From Anoplolepis gracilipes (taxonomy: Eukaryota > Arthropoda > Insecta > Hymenoptera > Formicidae): a stretch of DNA of 64,000 nucleotides. Positions 13,254-27,288 of this stretch are shown piece after piece (the first letter of the stretch is position 1; each line of letters opens with the position of its first letter). Location: the NCBI RefSeq assembly GCF_047496725.1, contig NC_132971.1, positions 3,770,501-3,834,500 on the forward strand, in the 5' to 3' direction. A model generated the notes under the pieces. That model had not been told where the DNA came from. It did not search any database and saw nothing but the letters and a program-made list of their open reading frames with translations. Both the position numbers and the translations under genes were made by a program.

Positions 13254-14678
13254 AGTTGACCGTTCGAATGTATGTGGTGAATATGGAAAGACTAGATGCA
13301 CGAGAACGCTCAGCGACTCCGTAAAGGATAAGATAGCGTATGAAAGTTTTGCCAGCAGAGAGTTTATTCCTGACGTACACGCGAGGACCGAGTTTCACGA
13401 GATCATAAATGAGAAAACTATGTCAGGGAATACATAAAGATTTCCTGAAACACTCTGACTTTTTACAAGAGAAAAAGAAAGAAAAGATAATTCAATTTCA
13501 ATGGGACCTGGGGTGGGTTTGTTCTCAGCGAAGACATTTGTCGCAAGGTTTTAATTTTCAAAGTTGAAAAAATAACTTGGTCTTATAATAATTTCATCAA
13601 ATGTTGTTCTTTCTCGAAGATCCATCAAAGTTTACTTCTCGACATTGTTATCGTTGTGATTTTTAAAAGTACATTGAGCGTAAAAAAGTACTTACAATTG
13701 AGCTGCGCTTTGAGAAAAGTAGCAGGCACTTCGGTGCAGCCGTGGATATTCGCAGGAGTCACCGAGGACTTCCTTGGCCCTTTCGAAGTTTATTAGAGCC
13801 ACATCTTGGTCGCCGTCAATACCGAGCAGCTCGAAGCGCGAATCGAGGCCGGTGTGAACGTCTTGGACGACGCCTTGATGAAGAACATTTGGGCTCCTCG
13901 AATGCCTGCGCTTTTTTCGAGGACTTCTAGGACTTTCGGAGGCTCTTCTCCGTCCCTTTCCTACAAAGTGCAATTAGCAAATATCATTCAGCCATGTTCA
14001 ATATTTAACAATACAGAAATATCTATTATTTCTATCCGCTAAGGAAGAAAGAATTAGTAATAAATTTTGCTTTAATTTTATTGTGAAATTTAGACGTAAA
14101 AACAATTTTAAAGTAACTCAAACTTTACTCAAAAGATTATATAAAATAAATGATAATTATTTAGAAATATCAAAATTAATTTTTTTTTCTTTCTTTAAAC
14201 AAGTAAATTTGTGGATCGAGGAATAATAATTTGTTGACTTACCGTTAGGTAACTTATGCTGAGAATGATCCATCACGTTATTAAGATAATCACTCCCGCA
14301 AGGCGCGGAGTCATGACGTTTACGACGATGCCGGTGATACTGCTGATGATGCTGGCCTTTTTTCTTATTGTGCAGTTGCTCCTGTTGCTGTTGCTGCGAG
14401 TGATGATGATGATGGTGATGGTGATGATGGTGGTGATGATTCAGTGAGGAGGAGGCCGTCGAAGTCGAGGTCAATCTAGGTCGGCGCGGACTGGCGGGTG
14501 CGCTACCGGAACGTCGGCTTAGCGTCGACGATGCCTTCATCGCTTCCACCTTCGTTTCCACCAGGGCGGCGAGGACGGCCTCGAGACGCGCCACTTCCAT
14601 GCCGCCGCTGCCACCATCGTCCGTCGACACCGCCTTGTCGGCGACGTCGGAAGTCGACGGCGTCACCGTCACCGTCAT
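10245..14678 (-). CDS. Single-pass membrane protein with poly-His/poly-Gln N-terminus, 3' end not found (partial)
   Basis: Three minus-strand exons join in frame: 14243-14678, 13696-13960 and 10245-10552 (phases 1 and 2, all GT-AG). They encode 336 residues and end at a GTAAGT donor, so the C-terminus is missing. The first in-frame ATG is at 14678. The open frame extends about 40 codons upstream without another ATG. Residues 1-145 are low-complexity, with a run of 13 His followed by Gln-rich and basic segments. Exon 2 starts with a Ser-Pro-Arg segment (SPRSPRKKRR). Exon 3 is acidic, then strongly basic (RKRKRKRRK), then one hydrophobic helix at about 306-328 (WTIMATACLLLAMSLLLVG). The layout suggests a type II-like or tail-region membrane anchor with a long cytoplasmic disordered part. 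I do not recognise the family. The intron between exons 2 and 3 is 3.1 kb. Confidence 0.7.
10553..13695 (-). other. Large intron of the membrane-protein gene
   Basis: The donor is at 13695 (GTAAGT) and the acceptor ends at 10553 (TTTTCCAG). It is AT-rich except near 11.1-11.4 kb and 12.97-13.4 kb. A (TC)n tract lies at 13222-13249. The longest frame in it (about 166 codons, minus strand, 12898-13398) is carried partly by that tract and has no recognisable domain. Confidence 0.65.
13222..13249. repeat. (TC)n microsatellite
   Basis: About 14 uninterrupted TC units lie within the large intron of the minus-strand membrane-protein gene. Confidence 0.9.
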
Positions 14679-17600
14679 CTCTTCACCTGCTCCCGCCGCC
14701 TTCGTCACATTACTCTCATCGGCAGCTATCTTGACGTTCGATGCACTGTCGCGATCGGTTGTGACGCGGGAACGATCGGCCCGCTGCCGAAACGATCACA
14801 AACCGTCGGCCTTCCGTTTTTCTGCGACGGCGTTCCTGTTGTCCGCTGATGACAGCTCCTGCAGGAAGCGTGACAACATCAAGCCGGCTACTTGGATCAC
14901 CACCGCCGGATCGGAAAGAGAGAAAGAGAGAGAATTTTCCGCAGATTCTTATCGCGGCTATTATCGTCGCGGCGTCACTGAACCGCTAACCGCACCGTTC
15001 ATTAATCTTCCGCGGGATTTCCGGGCTAACGCTGCTAACGATCTTCCTTCGAAATAGCTACAAGCCACGTAAAAGCTGGTCGTCGATGTTGCCTGCCAAT
15101 TCATCCGCATTAGCAGTCGATGCTTTTTACATCAATGGCTATGGGATAATACTTTTCTTCTATATTTCTCACCGATCCAGAAGCAATTTTGTGTTTTCGT
15201 GAGCAAAAGAGATTTTTCTCTAGATTTCTTTCACGTGTCAAATATAGAGAGAGTACGCAATTCATATATGTATATAAGCGTCTTGATATTTATTTTTAAA
15301 TAAGTATTATACAAGTACTTGCCGGCAGTATCTTACTCGATCTTGTTTACTTACTGCTAATTAATGTTTATTTACGATTGGCAAGAGAGATAAAATATGA
15401 TAACTCTTTATTTATTTCAATTTTGGCAACGACTTTTCCACGGATCCAAAATCGCAGCAGTAAAGATTCCCACAAATGTAATTGTACGCTCAATTATAGC
15501 CCGTTCGGGCATTACTTCGTCAGGAAGGAATTCGTGCTGTCTTCCGTGAACCAATCGATGTTCGGTGGACCGTCCTTGACTGCAACGGTCAGCTTCGCGA
15601 TGCGAATCTTAGCCGGATTATCGCTCCATTATCGATGATGGCCCAACATTATCTGATAGCAAATATCAGATAATTCCCCGTGCTCGACGAAACGGATGAT
15701 TTTCCACGGTTGCCGTAAATATCTTCCAGCGGCTTGGCCGGCGCTCGCGTTTCCATCATACGCGAATTTCACAAGTATCCGCTTTACGAAATGATTAATC
15801 GGATTCACTGTATTACTTTACGTAGATGTACGTCGTATCACACAAAAGCACTCGTAACCCGATAGTGTTTACCGGTGTTTACGGTACTTTACGGTATCGC
15901 TTAGTGTTTCATCAAGGTAACAGTGCTATCGTGACTATTCTCAGTGAATACAGTTAATGCAGCGGAAAGTAACTCCAAATTGTTTGCCACAATCAAGTGC
16001 CAGTGTCTTGAGAATTTTGCGAAAAAAACTTAAAGTTTTTTGAATGTCCAGAAACACTCTATTTGCACGATTTCTCGTAGAGATTTTGTGTATCATGTGT
16101 TTTGTAAACACGAAATCGCGTTCGTAACGCCAAGATGCGGTCAGGCCGATCGGATCGATCTACGTCGTCAAGGTGTCGGGTAGAACGGCAATGATGATAG
16201 ATCGACCCGTCCCGGTGCACGTATTCTCGAAATGGAATCAGAATTACGACGCTCGCTTCTGACCGAGCGATTTCGCTTGACCCTTTCCGACTGTCCGCGT
16301 AGCTAATGACCCCGTTCTGCCGTGCGACGCAATGCGAAGGACGGTCGAAATACGCAGCCATGCCAGGCTAGAATATAACACGACCCATCAGAGAATTGTT
16401 TTCAATTAATTGAAATTAAAAATATTTAACGCCGAGATATTTCACTTCATGAATTATGCGATTTTCAAGGAATAATCAATCATTGTTAAATCAAGGATTT
16501 TTATATTTTAATATTGTGAATCGTTGAAATTGTCCAAGACAAGATATCGAAAATTATATTGATATTGTCACGAGTTTAAATTTTTGTTTCTCATAACATT
16601 TAGTTTCTTAAATACTTTAAATAGTCTGGAATAATGCAATTTTTTAATTGTCTCTAAATAGTATCGAAAAACGTGCGCGCGCGTTCGAGGAATATTCTCA
16701 ATAAATTATATTATTTTATCAAATTATTTCGATAAATTGCATTGACAATTATATTATTAAATGATCCGCTATATATAATGAGTTTAGAAGATATTGGATG
16801 TAAACGTGCTAAAATAAAAATAAAAAATCTTTATTATCATACACAACGCAACTAATTAAAATATTATAATATATAATACATATATAATATTTGACATTTT
16901 TTAACAAAGAATATATCTCTCTCTTTGTTTTTAATATAATATTTCAAACGTTAGATTATATCATATATACTTCCAATTTTACTAAAATGGAAACAAGATT
17001 TTATAGATAATCCTTCATCAAAAAAAAAAAAAAAAATCGCTGTATCTGCCGAATTTAAATAGGATAAAAATTATTCTCTCGTTCGTGAAACACGATGAAG
17101 AGATAAAGAGAGTAAGTAAAAAAGAGTTCGATGACGAGCGTCATCGTTCTGATGCTCTAGTCTAGTTGCTCTAACGTCAAAGCTGCATAACTCGGTTGGC
17201 TAGTGCATTTGATAGTAATATGTTTTAGCAACCGATTGACCATAAAATCTATTCGATACTATGTGTATGTGATAAGAATACTGGACTGCATAGAGACCGT
17301 CCTCCGTTTTGAGCTATCCGATTCTGTGCTTTGTTCGTATCGCGGGTTAATAGGCTCGAGATGTCGAACACGACCCAATGCGGGTGTTTCAAACTACCCC
17401 GCAGCTATCTCCGAACATTGTCCTAATTTATTCACCGTGACACATAGCATGCAATCTGCTTACGTCGCCCTCAATTTTTCGACCAATTCTTTCACGGACC
17501 TCAAACACGGCCGATGAATTTTTCTCGAGTGTTTCTCCAGAGGATAAGGGACGAAAATGAAACTATCTCAAAAGTGCACATGGTACCTTGTAACCAGAAA

Positions 17601-20600
17601 GAAGCGAAACAAAGCGTACACTAGGGGGTAGCTAAACATAGATAAAAGAATAAGTGAAACAAGAAAGATGATACAGAAAAGTTTTAAAAAAATGAGAAAA
17701 TTGCAATCACAAATTTTTCTCTTTTTATCTTTAAAATGTTTTTTACAAAATAATTTTTAGGACTGTTTACCTTTAAGAAAAAGACAAATTACAGTCAAAA
17801 ATAGAGTATACGAAGAGATAATGAGCTCGGAGCACACAACGAGAACGTCACGAGCGCGAGAGTCTGTTTAATCTTCAAACTTTTTGTTGAAAAAGAGAAG
17901 ATAAATTTTGTAGCACGAAAAGGAGAGAAAAACAAAGATACATATGCAACAAACAGAGAGAAAAAAGTTCAAAATTAAGGTAGATCATAACAAATCTCTC
18001 TCGAACATTTCGCAAACATGAAACTACTTGTTGTTGCATACACACGGACACGCACACACACGGACACTACTTGACGCTTCGCGTTAATTCCGTTCATGTA
18101 CTACTCACTACTCGCGCACCCTCCTGTACTCATTTAACCTGGCGACCCTACATAATTCCATATCTCGCGGAGATGCTGGCCGGGAGATCCGTCTCCTACG
18201 CCCAATACGAGAGATCGTGATGCCTCCAAGCACCTCTCGCGACGAGGGTTGATTGAGCGATTAACGTGCCACGCGGAGTTATGTGTGTCACGCTAATCCC
18301 ACGTTGCTGGCTGCCACTGTGTTCGGCAATGCTCTCGGCATGCCGTTGTCCCGCGTAGTGCACTCGCAAATACACGCACGCACACGCATACACGACGCGG
18401 TAAGCGCGCAACCCCGAGGGTAGGATGTCGCGTGCGCGGTCGTGCTAGCGATCGCTCGAGTACTGGGGAAGCGTCGCGGACAGGGTTGGTGGCGGGCAGG
18501 TAGCCGTTCTGGCAGGGTTGCTTTCAGCCCTACCCCTTCCTGCCGACGCCGCCACCACCATTACCAGCACCACTGCCGACGTCGGCGCCGTCGTCACACC
18601 GAGGAACGGACGGCTCTTCTCCCTTCTCCTAAACCGAAGCTGGGATCTTTCTAAGGGTGCCAACGAACCGAGATGTTTATCTTTCAAATTTCTCATTTCT
18701 TCGTTTTATTCGGCACGCGAATGTGCCAGTTTCAGCGTCTTCGAAATGTAGGTCTTTGTGTAAGTTTGTCCGCGCGATGACGGATATATCACACGCGATA
18801 TCATTCCAAAAGTGACACAATTTCTTCAGATTAATAAAATTTATAATTTAAAACCAGAAGAATAGACCTAAAAGAAATAAAAAAGTTTCTTCGAAAAATT
18901 GATAGTTTTACCAGAATAAATTCTAGAATATTAACAATTTAGTAGAGTATTGCACTTTAGTAATACGAATAAATATTATACAAAATATCAATTTTAATGT
19001 AGATGTAAAGTATTGTTATAATATATTATAAATTTAGTATATGAGTGTGTGTGCGTGCATATGCTACTCTCTCACTTTTTTTATCAATCTTTGAAATTAA
19101 AATAATTAGTTTTTAATTACTACTTAAATGATAAATTGCGTTTCAATAAATGGCGAGTTAGAGGTGTCAACTTTAACAGACTATTACAATTATTTACGCA
19201 AAACTGTCCGTTCTATAATCTTTGTAGGAAAAAGCCGACTTTGCGGACACTCTGTGTTAAACTCTGGTTTATATATCGAGGTATAAATCATTTTATTGCT
19301 TGTGCTGCAACCGCGTAGTTATGGATTACGTTATAAAGATAGATAGCGATATTTACTATACAAGATACATGAACGTAAAATCTCACATTTTAACTACATA
19401 ATATATTACATAATATATTTCTATCATTATTTTATAAAACAGAGATTGAACAAATCTCAATATCAAATCTCACGAAGTAAAAATGTAAAAAAAGAACTTT
19501 AATGATTCAGACGAAAGAATTAAAATTCTTGCCCCACTTTTCTTCGTTAATTCCTTTTTCTCGAGAAATAAGAATGAATTGTGATCGTCGTTCTAGAACA
19601 ATAAGGCACTCTTTTTGTTAGATTGATTAGGTCGTTTGATTAGGCCGTGTTGGCAGAGACTTTCGGAATGGCCTCGCCTTTGTTAAATTCTTCTTGGGAC
19701 AATCTCTTTTGTAGATTTTTCATTGCCAGCGTCTATATTCGCTTTGGAACATTTCCAGTCCAGCTCTTCTTCATGTGTAAAATTTCCTTCGCCTTACATT
19801 TCAGTGCACTTTGCGCAAAAGTGGAAAACCGAGATCTAGAAGCGAAAAGCAATAGAGATGTAGTATGGCTCCCTCGGTGCAATTTCGCGTCATGAGATGA
19901 ACGAATAAAAATCTAACGATTGAATTTATGACTCGCGAAAACGGAATCGGCCAAATAAATTTAATCGACCTGTAGCTTCTCGTAGCTCGATAAAAACGCC
20001 GAAAAAATTCCCTTCCACTAGTAAAACGCTTTATATATATTCGTTCATCCTCCAGGCGTACTTTCGCCTACGCAATAAGACGATTAGCACGTACACTGTT
20101 ATCTGAAAACGTGGCAAAGAATCTTGCTGGAATCAGAAATGTTCCAGGGACAACGTACGTTGCATACGAAAACGAGAGCGTACGTGCGTAGATTAAAAAA
20201 TAAAATCTTTTCTTCGAAATTAAATTGTTTTAACAAATTAGTGTTAATGCACACCTTGTGCCGCTTCCAAATTTTTCACGTTGTAAACGCAGTCAACAAT
20301 TTTTTATATCATCAAAAACTATATAAATTTCTCTCATCGTATATATGTATGTACATATATATGTTTTAAAATTATAAATCTATGTGTAAAGTAAATGTAA
20401 ATATAAATGTATCTTATTATTGCAAATGTATAAAAAAATTTATCTTTGTTATTTATAAAGTATAATGCCAAGATACAATAAAACATAGTTACATTTAGTA
20501 ATCTATACATTTTTGTTACTATCTAATATATAACTCCGATTAGCATTAGCATTCACTGATGCGTAAAAGATATATCTTTATATATGTTCGCAAAGAATAA

Positions 20601-20926
20601 CTTTATCTATTCTGCGCGAGTGAATCGAAAATATTTCTTTTTCTTATCAAGATATAAATAGTGAACTTGGTTATTGAATTGATGTTATATCAGTCAAAGA
20701 CCATATTGTCAGAAATATACGACTAGGTTACTCACACACATATACATACAAACTAAATAATAAAATTGTTCAGTTAAACATAAATATATATTTGTATAAA
20801 TATTTAAAAATAATAAGAAATTGTTTACTTTAAATTATTAAAATGATATGACAAACATTAAAAATTACTGATTACCATATAATACTAAATTGTAATTATG
20901 TGCGTATATCACTCAGAGACAAACCA
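14679..20926. other. Intergenic region between the membrane-protein gene and the urea transporter
   Basis: The part nearest the membrane-protein gene (14.7-16.4 kb) is GC-richer and should hold its 5' UTR and promoter, because transcription runs leftwards. A second GC-rich island covers about 17.05-18.75 kb. Frames in it (for example 18442-18696 on both strands) overlap each other and are Arg/Pro/Ser-rich, which is typical of chance frames in GC-rich DNA. The rest, 18.8-20.9 kb, is AT-rich with nothing recognised except the 3' side of the transporter gene. Confidence 0.5.
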
Positions 20927-22922
20927 TTAATTATTCGACTGGATCAACCTCGTCTCATTCTGAATTACGACCTCAAGTTCTTCTAAAGTACCTTCCTGCA
21001 AAATATAAATTCAACAACACAATGACAGTTTAAATTTATGTTTGCATTTAATGTAATTTTACATTATTTGGAATAAAAAATGATAATTAAATTTTTTTTC
21101 TCTATGTTTAATTTTAATAAACCATTTTTTTTTATTTTTCCGGTTTCTTGCGAAATCATTAATTATAATAATATGTCACAAGAGTTTGAGGCTCGAACAT
21201 TTTATTTCTTTTAAGCTCGCTGCTTAACGAAAAGACAATTCGGCCTACGCACCAGCTAAGAGTAGGGCAGAAATCAATTTCTGTCCTTCTTGTAGGGCGT
21301 GGTTTTGATGGGTCTTGAGAGCCATCTTATCGCGCGAAAAGTTTCAACGGCAAATCACATTTGGAGAATCTTACAAAACGAAATTCGATATACTTTAAAA
21401 TGATAAAATATACGCCGTTTATTCCGGTCTCTATCGCGAATATAAAATCTTATGTAGGATCGAGAAAGAAACCAAGGAAAACGTACCTCTTTAAGTGCCG
21501 CACGACGGACGAGATAATCGTGACGCTGTTTTTCAGTAAAAGAGATTGGCGATACAGGCCACGGAAACGTTGGATCTTCCTTGCCACTACTCAGTTTTAA
21601 AAAGAATGAAGTTGATATTACGAACGGTAGCGTCAATATTGGTAATCGCGTCTAAAATACATAACATAAAAATTGGAAATTTTTTAAAAGTATAATTATA
21701 AATGAGAAAAATAGAAAAAGAAGTACTTTTTAATTACATTTATAAGTATTGATTCTATGGAATACTGTAAAAGTAAAGTAAAAATGATGGCCATGAAAGT
21801 CGCAGCGGTCGTCTGACTATTTAGCACCAACAGATTTCCTCCTAAAGCAGCTCCGGTTAAGAGACTATTGTAACCCCAGAGTCCACTGTAGACTTTATGA
21901 TAGTCTACTCCGAGTTCCAAACCTAACAAAAAATTTGCAATAACGATAATTTATATTCTCAGGCTTTTATCTCGAAGCAAATGTTCTTGCTTTTAGCGTC
22001 CTGCCTGTATTGGCTGTAAAGTTTCATATATGCACTATGTCCCATTAATAAACAGCAAATTAAATTAAAGATTCCCTCGTACATATCTTCTCTCTCTCCC
22101 TCTCTTTCTCTCTTTTTTATATAAATTTTTATATAAAAAAATTATTTAAATACCTGCAAAAGTTCCACAGAGAGCGCCGAAATAGGAAAATGCGGTTGAC
22201 GTCGGCGAACATATTAACATTGCCAGGTACATGATAGCTCCAACGATCACATTATTGATGCAAAACAGCTGTGATGCGGAAACGACGCTACCTCGTAGTA
22301 TCTAAAATATTTTCCTGAATCTATAAGCGCGAATAAATTGATATCTTCATTAATTCGTTTATTGAGTTTCATTAATTTATTTTTCTTCGATAAATAAAAG
22401 CAAAAACAATCATTTCATTTTATTTTTGGTACAAGAACTTTTCGAACAGCTAGAGAAGAAATTCCGATACACAACAAATATCAATATCGTTATATGATAT
22501 TCGATAAAATAAAATTTAACAGGCTCTGGTACTCAGTGGCTGTATGTATATCAATTGCATAGAAAATTTGATATAGTATTGATTTGATATTAATAATATA
22601 TTGCAAAATCGCAATACATTATTATTATTATTATTATTATTACTATTATTGTTATACAAATTAAATTTGAAAGTTTATTGAAATGTCTTGTAACAAGATT
22701 TCACTATATTACATTGTATTTGCAATATGAAAAATAGATTCTGAATCCACAGTATGAACAATACTAACAAAATCCTATTTTTCTAAATTTGCAGGACACT
22801 AATATATGCGCGAAATCAAGGATACAATGTCACCAAAAAGTGGAGCACGAGCAAACTCTACCATTCCCCAGTCGATATAAGCATTGGTCTCAATCTCCTC
22901 GTAGAAACCGGCGTCGTACATT

Positions 22923-22958
<36 letters not shown>

Positions 22959-25900
22959 ATCGTTGTCTCACTTGTTGCATTGTGCTGAAAACAATGAAAG
23001 AGTCTTGCACAATAACCCGATGCACATGATGCAGAAATGCACGGGGTGATCTCTCGACGCGTCTAGAGAGGGTTCAAGCTATTTTATGATGAAATATATG
23101 TCTCGTGGAGAAAAGTAATTTATATTCTGCCTCGCGCATATCGACCTCGGCCGTAAATTTTTCTATAATACACGGAAAGGAAAAACTTTCCTCGTAAAAA
23201 AAGACAGTGTTGTTCCACGCAGCTGCGATTTTCACAAATTTCGCTGCTCACGATCAGGCATTATTCGCATGAATCGCGAAGTTTCTACCCTGAGAATACA
23301 GTTAATTCTTCCGCGTTATCGCGAGAATACACTGACGACTAACATAGCGCGAAGATAATGGCACATTTTCGCTCTCACGTTATAAAACTCAATTTACATA
23401 TATCCGCAGCTATATACACCCAACTGAGTCATATTTTCAAATGTGCTACTGTTGTAGCGCTATTTTCTAAAAGGAAACAGTAAAAAAGCGAGAAAAAGAG
23501 AAATGTGACGGGAACTCGCCCAATATTTAACCGAAACAAACAACCGACGACTAGTTAGGGTGAAATAAATCCGAGCCGAGGAGGTAAGTTATCGCCGACA
23601 GAGTTGTTCGGGCCAGAGTTTGATCAATACAGGGAAAACCATGCTCCGACCTACGGTTGATAGTATTTTCCCTTGAAAGGCATGTCAAATATGTATGACT
23701 GAATATTGGAGGCCGACTCTTTTCGAGCGAGTTTTATTTCAGGTGCCGAAACCTCCGTTCTATTCTCATCAAACCTAACTTTTCATTTAAAATATTTCAC
23801 CAAAAATAAATTAAAACCTTTAAAATGATAATTATTCACTTATTGTCATTTGAATAGCGCTTGTCAAATAAAACGTCTTTCGCGTATTACGTTTTGTTAA
23901 TCTTATAGATATTTTAACTCTCTTTCATTATATAAGTATATTTTTACCATGATTGAGGGAAAAATAGTTTGATTATACTAATTTTGATTTTTTTAAGTAA
24001 AAATATTATAGGGTCTTTATTAATAGATTGTAAAGTTATAAAATTCTGATTTTTTATTTTTCTAATACGCCATTTCAATTTCTTATTTTCATTAAATTCA
24101 TAATATAATAATTCTACACAATCGTGTGTATATATAAAAATCTATTGGAAATCTTTCTTATATACGTAATATAAAATTAATTTACCATCTTAAACATCGG
24201 TTCCATAGATTTAGCTAACACCTCCGCACCATTCTGCGTTGAAAGGGCGAAAATCAACGCAAACTCCACCAAGTTAAATGGCCATACTGTGCATGAAAAT
24301 TTATCGCTTCTCAGGGACCGCGCGAGATAAACACTGGAATATATTAACCAAGATCTATTGAAATTTGCTAACGTTGCCATCCAGCAGTACTGAATGACGT
24401 GAGTAAATTATGGCTAACTTTAGTGTAATCTACCATCGCAAACTTCCTATTCCGAATATCTTGCTTCTGAATATTTCAAATATAGAATCACGATGAATTT
24501 GGTTTCTCTACACATTCCACCAACTTTGAGTTATCTAAATTCATAATGTTATTCGTAACGTTAAATTCATATACCATTCTGGTTTGAGACATTATTATTA
24601 CCGTGTAACAATGTAATATCAATATACAATTTACTATTCTCTTTGATGATGTAACAATAATTATGAAGCGTTTGAATTAATTCGCATATATGTTAGCTTA
24701 ATTATAAGTGTCAATTATCTCGCGTCAAGATGTTATTTATAAATGAATAATTAATTATTTCATAGAGAGAGAAATATTTCATGCGACATGTGTATCAAAT
24801 CAAAACTACATTTATTTGAATATTATTCCTGGAAACCAGGAATTTACCATCGTTAATGTCGACATATTTCGAGTTAAATTAATTATACATAATTTATACT
24901 CATTGCAATAACATACAAATAAACAATTTATCGTTTATTAAAATATTTACAAAATATTCTATAGAAACATGAAATGCCAGAATATACCTGAGTATCGTCG
25001 CCAGGAACACAAGCAGAAAACTAAAAGCATCGAAGGAAGCGTAAATCCGCGGTATCATAGCGTATGATATCGCACCGACCAATAAGGGATTGTATACGCT
25101 TAATCCGTTTTCTACAATATCCTGAGGTTCTCGTATGAGCTACAAAAGAATAAATAAAGGAGTCTGAATGAAATGTCGTATTGTGAAGCGTGTGTTTCGC
25201 CAGGAGAATTCCAGCATTGGAATCCTCTTCGCTGCCAGACGGTGCCGCATTGCGGTGATTTTTCTTCGTGTGCACACGCAAACGGTCCATTAGATCCAAA
25301 AGAGATGAAAAAGAAATAACGTTACGTGATGTGTGTCACCGTCACGTATGAATAGCGACGGTCAAAACGAGCGTCCGTCTCAACTATACAATTCGGCGCA
25401 ATGCGGCAGAAAATGTGTTGCATCTTTTTGGCAAGAACGTATACTGCTTAACACTATTACTGCTAATAATTAATAAAACGTACCACGGACAATAGGAGGC
25501 CAAGGACGGCGGTGGCTGTGGACAACGCCAATGTACCTGGCGCTACTGCAGCCAAGGTAACTATTATCAGTAGTCCGCTGAGGGGATTATTCGCAAAAAC
25601 GATCTGCAACGTTAGTCAAACCAATCTACGTTAAAAATACATGCGGCAATTTCGGCGATGCTACAACGCACACAAAAATAAGTCGATGTTATTACTGTAA
25701 TCAATTTTCTTTATCAAAGAGATGAATATTATTTTCATAAGAGAATTTTTATAAAATCGTATATGTAACATTCCTTACAATAAGAAAATAAAATAATATA
25801 ATTAAAATTAAAAATAATGTATTATTTTTTATTTTCTTTTAATTCTTATTTTTAATTTTCTTTTTATTCTTTTATCGAGTGGAATAACAATTATATTGAC

Positions 25901-26801
25901 ACATTGCCATTAATAACGGATTATCTTTTTTATGCATTTATCCTGTAAAATTATCGTGATTAGAATAAATCATGACATACGAAAGTAATTCTCTTTATTA
26001 TTATCTTTTCTCTTTCTCTTTTGAAGATATTAATAAAAAATTGAAAAAAATCACAACATTGTATTGAATATTACATTACATGTATAACTCACTTGTCCAA
26101 ATCCACGCAACAAGGCATCAAATAATTGCACCGCTTCCCAAATTGGCCCCTCCTTCTGCGCAAAGAATTTCTTCAAAATCGCAAAGTCGCCTACGCATGG
26201 TACCCATGTTCTTTCCTGTCAGATTGATCTTATTTCTTACATACTTTACATTTTTGTAAGTGTAGATAAAAATTTTCTCTACATCAATTTTTGCAGAATT
26301 TAAATTAATTTTTAAATTAATTTTTTTTGTAATTTAATAGAGAAATTTAATACAGTATATGTCACAACAATTTTGCTGAAAATTCCACATTAAGTTTAAA
26401 TTACAAAATATGTGACAAAAAATGCAATTTATTAAAAAATATTACATAACTTAAATTTCGAGAAAGCTTCAACAGAAGAATTAATAATTTTCGCTTTTCA
26501 AAAAAAATTATAAATAAATTATAAACCGTATGAATATATTTTAAAATATAAAACTTGTCATAGAGACAATATTTTGAATATATAACACCGATAATATTTT
26601 ATAGATACTTTTCTTGTGATTGAGACCACATCACTAAGCACACAAATATATAATAATAAAAAAAAATATATATGTTAACTGTAGGAAATTATTATATAAT
26701 TGATAATAATATTCACATTCTCTGCACTCTAATAACTATATTAAATTTTAAGTAACGCTCACTTGTCGCAGTTCTATTGTTGGTAGCGCTTTCGCGGACA
26801 T
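20927..26801 (-). CDS. Urea transporter, SLC14/UT family (complete, 9 exons)
   Basis: Minus-strand exons are 26763-26801, 26093-26215, 25484-25603, 24988-25139, 24186-24333, 22154-22301, 21738-21922, 21487-21651 and 20927-20995. All are GT-AG, all junctions are phase-compatible, and the total is 382 residues, close to vertebrate UT-B (about 390). Family members are homotrimeric membrane channels passing urea down its gradient. Both internal repeats are visible. Repeat 1 has LLRGFGQIVFANNPLSG (about 48-64) and TVWPFN (161-166). Repeat 2 has ILRG...SQLFCINN (195-211), GLWGYNSLL and LTLPF (311-315). These correspond to the Q-x2-F-x2-NN and T-x-PF elements lining the urea pore. The C-terminus is short and acidic. 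Exon 5 has an upstream in-frame AG near 24401, but only the acceptor before 24333 keeps the frame. The short first exon encodes 13 residues, starting MSAKALP. Substrate is inferred from family membership only. Confidence 0.92.
22922..22958. repeat. (GTC)n trinucleotide repeat
   Basis: About eleven GTC units lie in the 1.9-kb intron (22302-24185) of the urea transporter. The GC-richer centre of that intron, 22.8-23.75 kb, contains no exon that fits the transporter. Confidence 0.85.
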
Positions 26802-27153
26802 CACGTAACAGTGAATATTAAAATCGTAATGCAAAATTATCTATTCAATTGCTATACAAATCATTCTCCACCATATGCAGTCAACACATTTGTAATATAC
26901 TTTGTATAGATTCAAACAGCAATAAAAGTACATGTGGTATCTTCATCGAGTTAAAGTTGCAAACACTGATAAATGTACAGGCAATAAAAGTAACAAGTTA
27001 CGCTGATCACGCACACACATATGCGTAATCAGCATAACTTGTCACGTCTCTCAATCTTTATAACTTCACTGTAACTTTTCAATGTTTAATTCCCAAATTA
27101 TTAATCATATGATATTTTTGGAATTATATTAATTCAAAGAAAATTTCAGAAAC

Positions 27154-27276
<123 letters not shown>

Positions 27277-27288
27277 TCAATTTATCCA

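Noticed and set aside
12898..13398. 166-codon minus-strand frame
   Set aside because: It lies inside the large intron of the membrane-protein gene, passes through a (TC)n tract, and its splice borders do not fit that gene.
14679..14708. Extension of the membrane-protein frame to a GTG at 14708
   Set aside because: Animal nuclear genes start with ATG. The first in-frame ATG is at 14678, and no ATG occurs before the upstream stop codon.
24334..24401. Upstream acceptor for urea-transporter exon 5
   Set aside because: Using the AG near 24401 with the preceding phase-2 donor leads to a stop codon within a few codons. The acceptor before 24333 keeps the frame and matches the family.
25140..25299. 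Minus-strand ATG frame in a urea-transporter intron
   Set aside because: It runs into the next exon in the wrong frame, so it cannot be an alternative first exon without a further splice.
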